From Baffinella frigidus (lineage: Eukaryota; Cryptophyceae; Cryptomonadales; Baffinellaceae), in assembly GCA_026770585.1 (NCBI GenBank), contig MU646490.1:615934-627915 (forward strand): a stretch of 11,982 nucleotides of DNA. Reading direction: 5' to 3'. Below are positions 5,936-11,946 of this stretch, in pieces (within the stretch, counting starts at the first letter, position 1; each line of letters begins with the position of its first letter). The notes under the pieces are model-generated. The model did not search any database, was not told the DNA's origin, and saw only the letters and a program-made list of their open reading frames with translations. A program made the position numbers and the translations under genes.

Positions 5936-6120
5936 TATCGCATCACCTATGAGTTCGTAATGGGGTGGTTACGTGCTGCCAAATCTCTCACGTCTCGTCC
6001 CACCTCTCCTCTTAGGTGTAGCGGCCGACGTCATAAGTTCCGACGAAATAAGTTCAATAAAAGTCTCTTCTCGGGTTTGACAAAATATTAAACCCCGCCT
6101 TTCCCCCATGGATATTGCAG
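5936..6120 (+). other. Intron segment before exon 2, no repeat recognised
   Basis: Unique-looking sequence with T- and C-rich stretches ending CCCCCATGGATATTGCAG, a plausible acceptor region for the exon at 6121. No gene is seen. Confidence 0.4.
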
Positions 6121-6199
6121 GTGGCTGCGGAGAAGCCGATCGAAGAGGAGCACTTGATCATGGAGGCCATCCAGCTTGCCCAGTCCCGCCACTTCGACG
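6121..6199 (+). CDS. Unrecognised TPR-containing gene, candidate exon 2
   Basis: The exon runs from ATATTGCAG to a donor GTATCC: 26 codons plus one base. It encodes VAAEKPIEEEHLIMEAIQ, then LAQSRHFD. It is the only copy among four related segments (5167, 5697, 5892, 6121) that is open and bounded by both splice signals. Splicing to 7555 restores a glycine codon and gives LAQSRHFDGARDIAEAVLTA, which has the spacing of a TPR turn (small residue, Gly, bulky, two residues, Ala). That helical match and the phase agreement are the reasons for believing the model. Fragments of this exon's 3' end and donor recur at least three more times downstream inside the intron. Confidence 0.75.
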
Positions 6200-6210
6200 G
6201 TATCCTACCC

Positions 6211-6620
6211 CACTTGCCATTTCGACGGTGTCTAGCGCTTTCTCAGTCTAGCCAAATCGGAGTCTATTTGGTCTTCACCGATTTGCCCAGTCCTGTCACT
6301 TCGACGGTATCGCACCTCTCCCCCCAGCGTGAAGCGGTCGTGTTTGTCAACCTATTCAATCTCGCTCCCCACCCCGTATCCTTTCTCAGTTGCCATGTCG
6401 AATGTATCCTAGCGCTGTATCAGTCTATTTGGTCTTCACCGATTTGGCGAGTCCCGTGACTTGGACGGTAGTCCTAGCTCAGACATGATCGTAGCATTCA
6501 CGTAGACAGCAGACAGAGACATCAGCTCGCCCAGTCCCGCCACTTGGACGGTGCGAGAGACCTGTGTAGCATTCACTTAGACACCAGACACCAGACTGAG
6601 ACACCAGCTTTGACGGTATC
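6211..6620 (+). repeat. Array of decayed copies of exon 2's 3' end and donor
   Basis: Clear copies lie at 6279-6306 (RFAQSCHFD then GT), 6440-6467 (RFGESRDLD then GT) and 6523-6550 (QLAQSRHLD then GT). Shorter remnants with TTCGACGGTGTC and TTTGACGGTATC lie near 6218 and 6609. Each mirrors QLAQSRHFD plus GT at the end of the 6121 exon. Intervening sequence is duplicated as well: AGTCTATTTGGTCTTCACCG occurs near 6261 and 6423, and GTAGCATTCAC near 6491 and 6567. The array looks like serial duplication of an exon-intron junction followed by decay. Confidence 0.7.
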
Positions 6621-7020
6621 CTTTCTCACTTCCCGCTTCGTAACGTGTCTATTCCTACAGGTTATCCCGTACATTTGCAGGCAGTAACGGAGGCCCCGAT
6701 TTTCTTTTGAGACATTCCAACCTGTAACTTTATTGTTGGTGGAAGGTGAGGGATCGCGGGTGGGCTCTTTTTAGCATTCAGAGATTCTACCACGCTAGAT
6801 TCTTGGATGGGGCTGCCAAAAGTCAATTTTCCCTCAAGGCAGTGGTTTTCAAAAGTTGCAAACCCTATCCTGATAGGGTTTGAAAAATTTAACCCCCACC
6901 TGCAATGTGGCTGCAATGTGGCGTGGTAGCACGATAGGTGTGATGATGTCCCGGGCAGTATCTGCATCGTGCCCAGCCGCTCCAGCGCTCCAGCGCGAAG
7001 AACAGGTGTCACACCTCCTC
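6621..7020. other. Intron interior, no gene seen
   Basis: There is no convincing exon. The stretch contains a hairpin of head-to-head telomere-like motifs, AAACCCTATC-CT-GATAGGGTTT (6860-6881), and a short tandem TGCAATGTGGC (about 6900-6921). A minus-strand open frame across 6662-7099 lacks protein-like pattern. Confidence 0.4.
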
Positions 7021-7028
7021 TTTGACTT

Positions 7029-7554
7029 ACGACCGCCACCTCAACTCCCCTGGGCTCGCGACCCGCCAGGATTCCCTTGGGCTCGTAACCTGGGAGCATT
7101 TAATTTCGGACCAAGACAGAATCTGTCCCACTATCTTAGGCTCCCCACGCAGAAGGCAAGGGTGTATATTCTATTTTAGGCATCAAATGATGCTATCTTA
7201 CGCCTTTTCATCAGGGCTGATTCTGGTATGGTCCGAGATGAGATTGACCTGAACGCCCTCGGGCCCGTAACCTGACAGGATTGACCTGGACGCCCTCGGG
7301 CTCGTAACCTGGCAGGATTGGCCTGAGCGCCCTTGGGCCTGGCAGGAGCGCAGGGGCAGTGGTGATCGCGGAGGCAGTGGTGACTGCCATCACCTGCGAC
7401 CCCTCATTTGCCACCTGAGTTCCTCGGGCTCGTAACCTGGCAGGAGCGCGGGACATAGGTGGACTGCATCCGTGACGCCCCCGGTGCCTGCTAGGTGGAG
7501 GTGTTTCCTCGTTGACTTGCGAGTGATCTGAGCGCCCCCGGGCTTGATTGGCAG
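7029..7554 (+). repeat. Array of decayed copies of exon 3's acceptor region
   Basis: A unit of about 40 bases with the core GCCCTCGGGCTCGTAACCTG followed by GGCAGGA recurs. Copies end at AG near 7278, 7315, 7345, 7443 and 7554, with more diverged ones near 7068 and 7090. The last one is the real acceptor of the exon at 7555. Two copies also carry some exon: 7346-7418 contains ATCGCGGAGGCAGTGGTGAC (IAEAVVT, compare IAEAVLT) and 7444-7471 contains GAGCGCGGGACAT. Both are frame-damaged. Confidence 0.7.
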
Positions 7555-7630
7555 GAGCGCGCGACATCGCTGAGGCAGTGCTCACTGCCAACCCCTCCAA
7601 CTCCACGGCCCTCCAAGTCAACGCTTCCGA
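7555..7630 (+). CDS. Unrecognised TPR-containing gene, candidate exon 3
   Basis: Two leading bases complete a glycine with the previous exon; the frame reads ARDIAEAVLTANPSNSTALQ, then VNAS. The pattern A--IAE-VL--NPSN--AL is typical of the second TPR helix and the loop to the next repeat. The 3' end is the least certain junction of this gene. I place the donor at GTACGC (7631), which leaves two bases in phase with the exon at 8181 and resembles the GTACAC donor at 434. The frame also stays open to TAA at 7662, reading EYAIQTLISKP, so this could instead be a terminal exon ending in telomere-like repeat. Confidence 0.6.
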
Positions 7631-7654
7631 GTACGCCATCCAAACCCTCATCTC

Positions 7655-7908
7655 TAAACCCTAAACCCTAGACCCCGAACCCCGAACCCTACACCCTGAA
7701 TTCTGAACCCTCAACCCTCAACCCTGAACACTACACCCTAAACCCTGAAACCGAATCCCTAAACCCCAAACCCCAAACCCCAAACCCTAAACCCCACACC
7801 CAAACCCCCAACCTCCAAAACCGACACCCCACACCCTGAACCCTAAACCCTAAACCCTGAACACCCAACACCAAACACCAAACACCAAACACCAAACACC
7901 AAACACCA
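7655..7908 (+). repeat. Telomere-like array grading into CACCAAA heptamers
   Basis: CCCTAAA, CCCTGAA and CCCCAAA units run from about 7655 to 7860 and are followed by about six tandem CACCAAA heptamers. This is a small version of the 10311-10712 array. Minus-strand VFGVWCLVFG-type open frames across it are low-complexity artefacts. Confidence 0.85.
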
Positions 7909-7956
7909 GCCCCCCACCCCCACCCCCCCACCCCCAAATCCCAACTACCAAACCAG

Positions 7957-8014
7957 GCGCGAGTCGCGACAGAAGTGGGAAGAGGCAGCGCGGTTCTGCC
8001 TGGTAGGCATGGGG
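7957..8014 (+). pseudogene. Truncated copy of the 8181 exon
   Basis: After ACCAG the sequence reads RESRQKWEEAARFCLVGMG in the same phase as CESRQEWGEAARFFLVGMG of the exon at 8181. The acceptor and first half are preserved; after GGCATGGGG the match stops abruptly and TCTAGGGTTTGGGGG follows. The reading frame is intact up to the break, but no donor follows, so it could be an alternative truncated exon rather than fully dead. Confidence 0.75.
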
Positions 8015-8054
8015 TCTAGGGTTTGGGGGTTCGGCTGCTTCCCAGCGCGTCATT

Positions 8055-8170
8055 GCCGCGCGTAGTATATACTACATATCAAATATATTTTCTAAGTAGC
8101 ATATATACCATGCACCCCGTGTATATTGTAAGTAGTATATGCTATATACCAAGTATGTGTTCTAAGCAGT
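8055..8170. repeat. AT-rich imperfect tandem repeat
   Basis: TA-rich sequence with three related blocks: TTCTAAGTAGCATATATACC, TTGTAAGTAGTATATGC and TTCTAAGCAGTATATGCG. It also contains a perfect palindrome GTAGTATATACTAC (8062-8075). It separates the truncated and intact copies of the same exon. Confidence 0.6.
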
Positions 8171-8180
8171 ATATGCGCAG

Positions 8181-8301
8181 GTGTGAGTCGCGGCAGGAGT
8201 GGGGGGAGGCGGCGCGGTTCTTCCTGGTAGGCATGGGGCACAACAACAACGACTCATCCTTCGAACACGGCTTCCAGACTAACATGGACCTCCTCCGCAC
8301 G
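8181..8301 (+). CDS. Unrecognised TPR-containing gene, candidate exon 4
   Basis: The exon follows ATATGCGCAG and precedes GTCTCC. One leading base completes a glutamate codon with the previous exon; 40 codons follow and the exon ends in phase 0. It encodes CESRQEWGEAARFFLVGMG, then HNNNDSSFEHGFQTNMDLL and RT. W--AA-FFL looks like a further helix of the TPR-like region. The Asn-rich HNNND loop and FEHGF segment are not recognised. It is intact, unlike the 58-base copy at 7957. Splicing to 8545 keeps phase 0. Confidence 0.75.
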
Positions 8302-8316
8302 GTCTCCCCAACTCAA

Positions 8317-8490
8317 CCCCTCAACCCTACACCGTAAACCCTGAACCTTGAACCTTAAACCCTGAACCCTGAACCTGAAACCCTGAACCCTAAACCTTAA
8401 ACCCTGAACCCTACACCCTAAACCCTAAACCCCCAACCCTAAACCCTAAAAACCAAACCCTACACCCCAAACCCCAAACCCGGCGCAACC
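8317..8490 (+). repeat. Telomere-like tract in intron
   Basis: Degenerate CCCTAAA, CCCTGAA and CCTTAAA units occupy most of the intron between 8302 and 8544, in the same orientation as elsewhere. Confidence 0.8.
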
Positions 8491-8544
8491 CTCACGCTCC
8501 ACACAGAATACGATACATGAAAACTCAACGTATACGTTACACAG

Positions 8545-8629
8545 GCGCGGCCACGGTGGCTGGAGAGGGGGGACGCAAACAAGTGGAAGAACGTGCTGAC
8601 CTTCAAACCCCGCGTCGTCGAACGCGCCG
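8545..8629 (+). CDS. Unrecognised TPR-containing gene, candidate exon 5
   Basis: This phase-0 exon follows GTTACACAG; it has 28 codons plus one base, then the donor GTCCGC. It encodes ARPRWLERGDANKWKNVLTF, then KPRVVERA. The sequence is basic and tryptophan-containing with a protein-like mix; no family is recognised. The trailing G pairs with GG at 9242 to make glycine. Two downstream copies (8719-8751 partial, 8906-8979 nearly full) have lost the frame, which supports this one as the functional exon. Confidence 0.72.
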
Positions 8630-8636
8630 GTCCGCC

Positions 8637-8815
8637 CCTCAACCCTCACCCCTGAACCCAAGCCCCGCACCCCTAAACCCCTAAGGTCCCTCCCTAACCC
8701 CTAAGCCCAGACCCCTTGACGAGTTCGTTGCTTCGTTGCGCGCGCCGGTCCCTCCACCAACTCTTACCCCTGAACCCAAGCCCCTACCCCCTAAACCCTA
8801 CGTCATTAACCCTAC
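8637..8815 (+). repeat. Telomere-like tract with duplicated exon 5 donor region
   Basis: CCCTAAA-like sequence occurs in two blocks. The segment CGCCGGTCC … ACCCCTGAACCCAAGCCCC occurs at 8625-8672 and again at 8744-8791, so the end of exon 5, its donor and the start of the intron were duplicated together. Weak exon similarity is visible from about 8719. Confidence 0.65.
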
Positions 8816-8905
8816 AACCTTGGCGGGTGCGTGACCCATCCGAGGTATGGTCCCTCCCTTCACCTCAACTGAACCCCCTAGGTCTCATTTCCTGAGACCC
8901 TATGC

Positions 8906-8979
8906 TTGGAAGAGAGAGGGGATGCAAACAAGTGGAAGGAAGGTGCTGACCTTCAAACCCCGCGTTTTCGAGCGCGCTG
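8906..8979 (+). pseudogene. Frame-shifted copy of the 8545 exon
   Basis: The sequence GGGGATGCAAACAAGTGGAA, then GGTGCTGACCTTCAAACCCC and CGAGCGCGCTGGTCC, parallels the exon at 8545 through its donor. One extra base after AAGTGGAAG shifts the frame. Upstream similarity fades before the acceptor. An adjacent short hairpin, GGTCTCATTTCCTGAGACC, lies at 8881-8899. Confidence 0.75.
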
Positions 8980-9037
8980 GTCCCTCCATCAATCCTAAAC
9001 CCGCATCTCTCAACCCACAACACTAAGTCGTGTTTTC

Positions 9038-9228
9038 TGGTCCTAAACCCTAAACCCTATGCCCTAGACCCTAGACCCTAGACCCTAGACCCTACGCCCT
9101 CAACCCTAAGCCCTCTACCCTGAAACCCACACCCTAAACCCTAAACCCTAAGCCCTAAATCCTAAGCCCTAAACCCTAAACCCTAAGCCCTAAACCCTAA
9201 CCTCTCAACCCTCAACCCTTAACCCCTA
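9038..9228 (+). repeat. Telomere-like CCCTAAA/CCCTAGA array
   Basis: CCCTAAA, CCCTAAG and a short CCCTAGA sub-array (near 9060-9095) lead up to the exon at 9242. Confidence 0.85.
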
Positions 9229-9241
9229 ACCTTGGCGGCAG

Positions 9242-9294
9242 GGGGCTCGGAGGAGAAGCTGCCCTGGGCGAGGTTGGGCATCAAGTACGAAGAG
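9242..9294 (+). CDS. Unrecognised TPR-containing gene, candidate exon 6
   Basis: The exon follows CTTGGCGGCAG; two leading bases make glycine with the trailing G of exon 5. It encodes GSEEKLPWARLGIKYEE and ends in phase 0 before GTCCCC. Two further partial copies follow (9424-9494 and 9551-9590) and carry a longer 3' part, so the ancestral exon may have been longer and this copy shortened by a new donor. Function is not recognised. The exon is short, which lowers confidence, but the phase agreement on both sides is favourable. Confidence 0.55.
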
Positions 9295-9423
9295 GTCCCC
9301 CCCACCCTCAGGGTAGGGTAGGGTAGGGTAGGGTAGGGTCCGCCCCCACCCTCAGGGCAGGGTAGAGTCAGGGTAGGGCAGGGCAGGGCAGGGTATGGTA
9401 TGGTAGGGTATGGTGTGGTATGG

Positions 9424-9494
9424 TTGGGCGTCAAATACGAAGAGATCTCCGCCCCCTTCCTCTTTCCCCTCCCACTCACACGCATGATCCTGGG
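9424..9494 (+). pseudogene. 5'-truncated copy of exon 6 with extended 3' part
   Basis: Reads LGVKYEEISAPFLFPLP, then LTRMILG and a stop at TAG 9496-9498, beginning in the middle of exon 6 (LGIKYEE). No acceptor AG stands at its start. GT at 9495 could serve as a donor. The ISAPFLFPLPLTRMILG part has no equivalent in the copy at 9242 and looks like genuine coding sequence, so it may be the original end of the exon. Confidence 0.55.
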
Positions 9495-9550
9495 GTAGGT
9501 AGGGTAGGGCAAGGGTGAGGAGGGGAGGGGAGGGAAGGGGGGGGCGGCAG

Positions 9551-9590
9551 GTACGAAGAGGTGTCCGCCCCCCACCCCCTAACACGCAGT
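9551..9590 (+). pseudogene. Third, short copy of exon 6 region
   Basis: After GGCGGCAG the sequence reads YEEVSAPHPLTRSAL, aligning to YEEISAPFLFPLPLTRMIL with a 12-base deletion. The GGCGGCAG in front matches the acceptor of the exon at 9242. Confidence 0.55.
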
Positions 9591-9690
9591 GCCCTATTGC
9601 ACTGTACGGCACGGTGCGGTATGGTAGGGCGCAGTACGGTAGGGTCGGGTAGGGTGGACTAGGTTAGGGTCGGGTAGGGTAGGGTATTTC

Positions 9691-9942
9691 CAGATTTGGC
9701 ATCTGCTCCAATTCCCTGGGGAATCTTTTGTACCAGGATAAGGTACGTGTACACTGTCAGCGCGAAACGTTGCGTTTATCGACCACCATCTGTGATGCAC
9801 GAGCGGTGCGTAAATACCGTACCCCACTACTCCAGGGCCCTCGGTAGGTGTTTGGGCACCACTCTTGCATTTGAGCACCACGCTTGCAAATACCTTACCG
9901 CAGGGTATTTGCAGGGCTCTCTCGCATGAAAGGAGGCAGGCC
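9691..9942. other. Intron interior, no exon recognised
   Basis: Mixed sequence without telomere-like repeat. It contains a hairpin GCAAATACC / GGTATTTGC at 9886-9912 and a short tandem (TTTGGGCACCACTCTTGCA and TTTGAGCACCACGCTTGCA, near 9851-9888). No coding pattern was found. Confidence 0.4.
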
Positions 9943-10106
9943 TAGCAAGGGGCCTTTCCCGAGAGGCAAGCCACATGAGTGAATTCGGCGGCTAGAGCCT
10001 CTGGCGGCGGGCAGGTTCTCTAGAGAACGTCTGGAGTTGCAGCACGTCGTTGACGTAGCCTGGAAATGCGCGTGAGGCAGGAACAAAAGCACGACGAGTT
10101 GGGCAG

Positions 10107-10139
10107 GTGCTGTACAGTCCAGGATACGTAGACGTACCC
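10107..10139 (+). pseudogene. Damaged forward copy of exon 7
   Basis: Follows GGGCAG and reads VLYSPGYVDVPS, against VLYSPGYVNDVLQLQ in the exon at 10239. The match stops after the tyrosine-valine, and the donor is absent. Confidence 0.65.
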
Positions 10140-10238
10140 AGCTGCCGAATTCACTCCTGTGGCTTGCCTCTCGGGAAAGGCTCCTTATCCCTCTCTTGAT
10201 ACGGTGTTGAATTCGGCGGCTAAAGCCTCTGGCGGCAG

Positions 10239-10283
10239 GTGCTGTACAGTCCAGGCTACGTCAACGACGTCCTGCAACTCCAG
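10239..10283 (+). CDS. Unrecognised TPR-containing gene, candidate exon 7
   Basis: A 45-base micro-exon following GGCGGCAG, encoding VLYSPGYVNDVLQLQ in phase 0 at both ends. Its downstream boundary is CAG then GCAAGT, a textbook GC-AG type donor rather than GT. Splicing 9294 to 10239 and 10283 to 11035 keeps the frame. Conservation of the coding segment in forward and inverted copies nearby helps define it. No family is recognised. Its short length keeps confidence moderate. Confidence 0.5.
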
Positions 10284-10310
10284 GCAAGTTCTCCACACCC
10301 CAGACACCCC

Positions 10311-10712
10311 ATCAACCCCAAACACCAAACACCAAACACCAAACACCAAACACCAATCACCAAACACCAAACACCAAACACCAAACCCCAAACCCCAGAA
10401 CCCAAACACCAAACCCCAAACCCCAAACCCCAAACCCCAAACACCAAACCCCACACACCAAACACCAAACACCAAACCCCAAACACCAAACACCAAACAC
10501 CAAACACCAAACACCAAACACCAAACACCAAACCCCAAACCCCAGAACCCAAACACCAAATACCAAACCCCAAACCCCAAACACCAAACCCCAAACCCCA
10601 GACCCCGAACACCAAACACCAAACACCAAACACCAAACACCGAACCCCACACCCCAAACCCCAAACCCCAAACCCCCATGAACCCCCACACCCTCAACTC
10701 CAAACCCTAAAA
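10311..10712 (+). repeat. Long CACCAAA / CCCCAAA heptamer array
   Basis: About 55 heptamers alternating between blocks of CACCAAA and CCCCAAA, with occasional CCCAGAA and CCCACAC interruptions. At about 10375-10416 and 10525-10566 the same block order recurs (CACCAAA run, CCCCAAA pair, CCCAGAACCCAAACACC), showing higher-order duplication of roughly 150 bases. It fills most of the intron between exons 7 and 8. All long open frames here (HQTPNTKHQTPN and VFGVWCLVFG type) are translations of the heptamer. Confidence 0.9.
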
Positions 10713-10875
10713 CCGTCGGAATGGGAGGGTCGTTGGGCGACCCGAGGTCAGTAATGACCTTGCGAAGAGTTGCGGGAGTCATGAACAAATGCACACGATC
10801 CAAGGCCAACAATCACCTTGTTGCGAAGAGTTGCGGGAACCGCACGTGCAGCCACCCACTCAGGGTCAACACTTG
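10713..10875. other. Intron interior with a duplicated 20-base block
   Basis: TTGCGAAGAGTTGCGGGA occurs at about 10761 and again at about 10821, each near a CAxxxxACCTTG segment. No exon is seen. Confidence 0.5.
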
Positions 10876-10879
10876 CCCC

Positions 10880-11014
10880 TGATGGTCAATTTCTGGTGTT
10901 GATGGTCAATTTCTGATGATGATGGTCAAATGCTATTGTTGGTGGCAATCTCTATTGTTGGTGGTCAACCTTTGGTGTTGATGGTCAATCTCTATTGTTG
11001 GTGGTCAACTTCTC
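10880..11014 (+). repeat. ~20-bp minisatellite, about seven units
   Basis: Units vary around GATGGTCAATTTCTGGTGTT and GGTGGTCAATCTCTATTGTT and occur in head-to-tail order just upstream of the acceptor of exon 8. It is T-rich on the sense strand, so it could act as the polypyrimidine-like region of the intron. Confidence 0.8.
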
Positions 11015-11034
11015 ATTGCGGAATCGGAGTGCAG

Positions 11035-11121
11035 TCGGATGTGGAAGAGGCCCGGATGGAGCTGCGGCGCATCTTCTACGAGAATATGGAGTTCTTGGAC
11101 ATTCTCTACGGGTACTACAAG
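11035..11121 (+). CDS. Unrecognised TPR-containing gene, candidate exon 8
   Basis: This phase-0 exon of 29 codons lies between CGGAGTGCAG and the donor GTCTGC. It encodes SDVEEARMELRRIFYENMEF, then LDILYGYYK. The pattern is strongly helical and amphipathic, with aromatic spacing (IF-x3-MEFLDILYGYY). It faintly resembles a helix-rich segment seen before a Met-rich EF-hand-like stretch in some algal and ciliary proteins, but this is memory of a pattern, not a match I can prove. Splicing to 11947 would continue YGYYK-ADMNEDWEYTRV in frame. Confidence 0.65.
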
Positions 11122-11149
11122 GTCTGCCAGCAACCTTTCTTTTTCTTCG

Positions 11150-11500
11150 GGAATTAACTTGGTATGGGTGCGTGTAAATATGATTAACTTGGTACAGAAA
11201 TGTGTAAACTCAATTATTTTTCTATGGTGGAATTGCAGAATTGGGTTTGGAGGGTTACTACAGGGTCAGCGAGGAGCCTTCCTTGCAGTCTTAATCGTGG
11301 CCTGTTTGCCGAAAGGCTGCCACCAGCTGGAGAGAATGCGAGGAAATAATTGACTTAGTTGCTTAGATGGACGTGTAGATATGCACGCGGTTGGCCGGAT
11401 AAGACATCTAGCCCTCCCGCGTAGACAGGGTCAGAGAGGTGTCTTGCTGTCTTGATCGTGGCCTGTTTGTCAAAAGGTTGTCTGCCACTTCTGTTTGAAA
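11150..11500. repeat. Duplicated intron segments
   Basis: ATTAACTTGGTAxxGxxxTGTGTAAA occurs twice in tandem (about 11154 and 11183). A roughly 65-base block with CAGGGTCAGxGAGG … CTTxATCGTGGCCTGTTTG is present at 11261-11324 and, diverged, at 11426-11490. The first block follows GGGTTACTACAG, resembling the end of exon 8 and its donor (GGGTACTACAAGGTC), so it may be another decayed junction copy. Short open frames across it lack clear coding signal. Confidence 0.5.
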
Positions 11501-11675
11501 GCATTACTCGATCATCTGAAAAGAATGCCACACAGGCAGGAAAGGGTTGTCCTAGCAAACGGCTCTATGCAGCGACAAAGTCTATCAAGTGACAGGTCTA
11601 AACATATCGTGATACGTAGTCCAGGACGTTGTGTAGTGTATATGAATCACGTTGATGGCAAAGCTACGGATGCAG

Positions 11676-11723
11676 GCTGATGTGAACGAATCGTTGATGG
11701 ACCGCTTCAGGGGGGATCGGTGA
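11676..11723 (+). pseudogene. Probable decayed copy of the 11947 exon
   Basis: After GGATGCAG it reads ADVNESLMDRFRGDR and then TGA, compared with GGATGCAG followed by ADMNEDWEYTRV at 11947. Upstream similarity (GTGTATATGAA / AGTGTATACAGCAAA) extends about 40 bases into the intron. The stop suggests a dead copy, although GT at 11719 could make it an alternative exon. Confidence 0.5.
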
Positions 11724-11739
11724 CTGCTAACCACCCAAA

Positions 11740-11880
11740 GGGCTACGAAGGGATGTTCGGGCAAAAAAGGCCCGAGTTTCCATTATCTTACCCATAGGGG
11801 CCCACCTGTACCCCTACAGGTTGCCTTCCGTAGGGTCCTAGGTCTTATCGCTTAGGGGTTATTCAAAATCCATTCAAAGT
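11740..11880. repeat. Repeat related to the 2005-2440 elements
   Basis: Contains the hairpins CGGGC-AAAAAA-GGCCCG (near 11758) and ACCTGTA-CCCC-TACAGGT (11804-11821), then TTGCCTTCCGTAGGGTCCTA. That last string is close to ATTGCCTACCGCAGGCTGTA and the following GGGCTCCTA near 2035. Probably a diverged member of the same MITE-like family. Confidence 0.5.
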
Positions 11881-11946
11881 CCGTTGTGTGGACACAGTGA
11901 TATAGTGTATACAGCAAACACCCTGATGACAAACCTTGGGATGCAG

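Larger units (their letters stand above)
9305..9690 (+). repeat. TAGGG-type array, opposite strand polarity to the rest
   Basis: GGGTA pentamers (five in a row at about 9313-9338), GGGCA, GGTAT and GGGTC variants surround the decayed copies of exon 6. Here the G-rich strand is on the plus strand, whereas every other large array in the window has the C-rich strand on plus. The unit is also five bases rather than seven. Minus-strand Pro/Thr/Leu-rich open frames here are translation of the repeat. Confidence 0.85.
9943..10283. repeat. Nested inverted and direct duplications around exon 7
   Basis: Inverted pair 1: about 9943-9992 against 10141-10190 (core GCCTTTCCCGAGAGGCAAGC). Inverted pair 2: 10031-10064 against 10250-10283, with one mismatch, covering most of exon 7. 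Direct pairs: GAATTCGGCGGCTA at 9981 and 10209; GGCAGGTGCTGTACAGTCCA near 10102 and 10234. So the exon exists intact at 10239, as a damaged forward copy at 10107 and as an inverted copy at 10031. Confidence 0.8.

Noticed and set aside
6115-6459. A 114-residue plus-strand gene from the frame opening at 6115
   Set aside because: Only the first part (6121-6199) is exon-like; beyond the GTATCC donor the frame runs through decayed exon-end copies.
7211-7651. A 146-residue minus-strand open frame
   Set aside because: Antisense to the tandem acceptor-region repeats and exon 3; repeated RARG/LPGYEPEG strings mirror the DNA repeat.
9219-9881. Pro/Thr/Leu-rich minus-strand open frames
   Set aside because: Translation of TAGGG-like pentamers and of the antisense of exon 6 copies.
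10159-10812. Long open frames rich in HQTPNTK or VFGVWCL on both strands
   Set aside because: They are translations of a seven-base repeat, open in several frames on both strands because the unit lacks stops; no evidence of a protein.
10880-11014. A CRISPR-like array
   Set aside because: Units are contiguous ~20-base minisatellite repeats without distinct spacers, in a eukaryotic intron.
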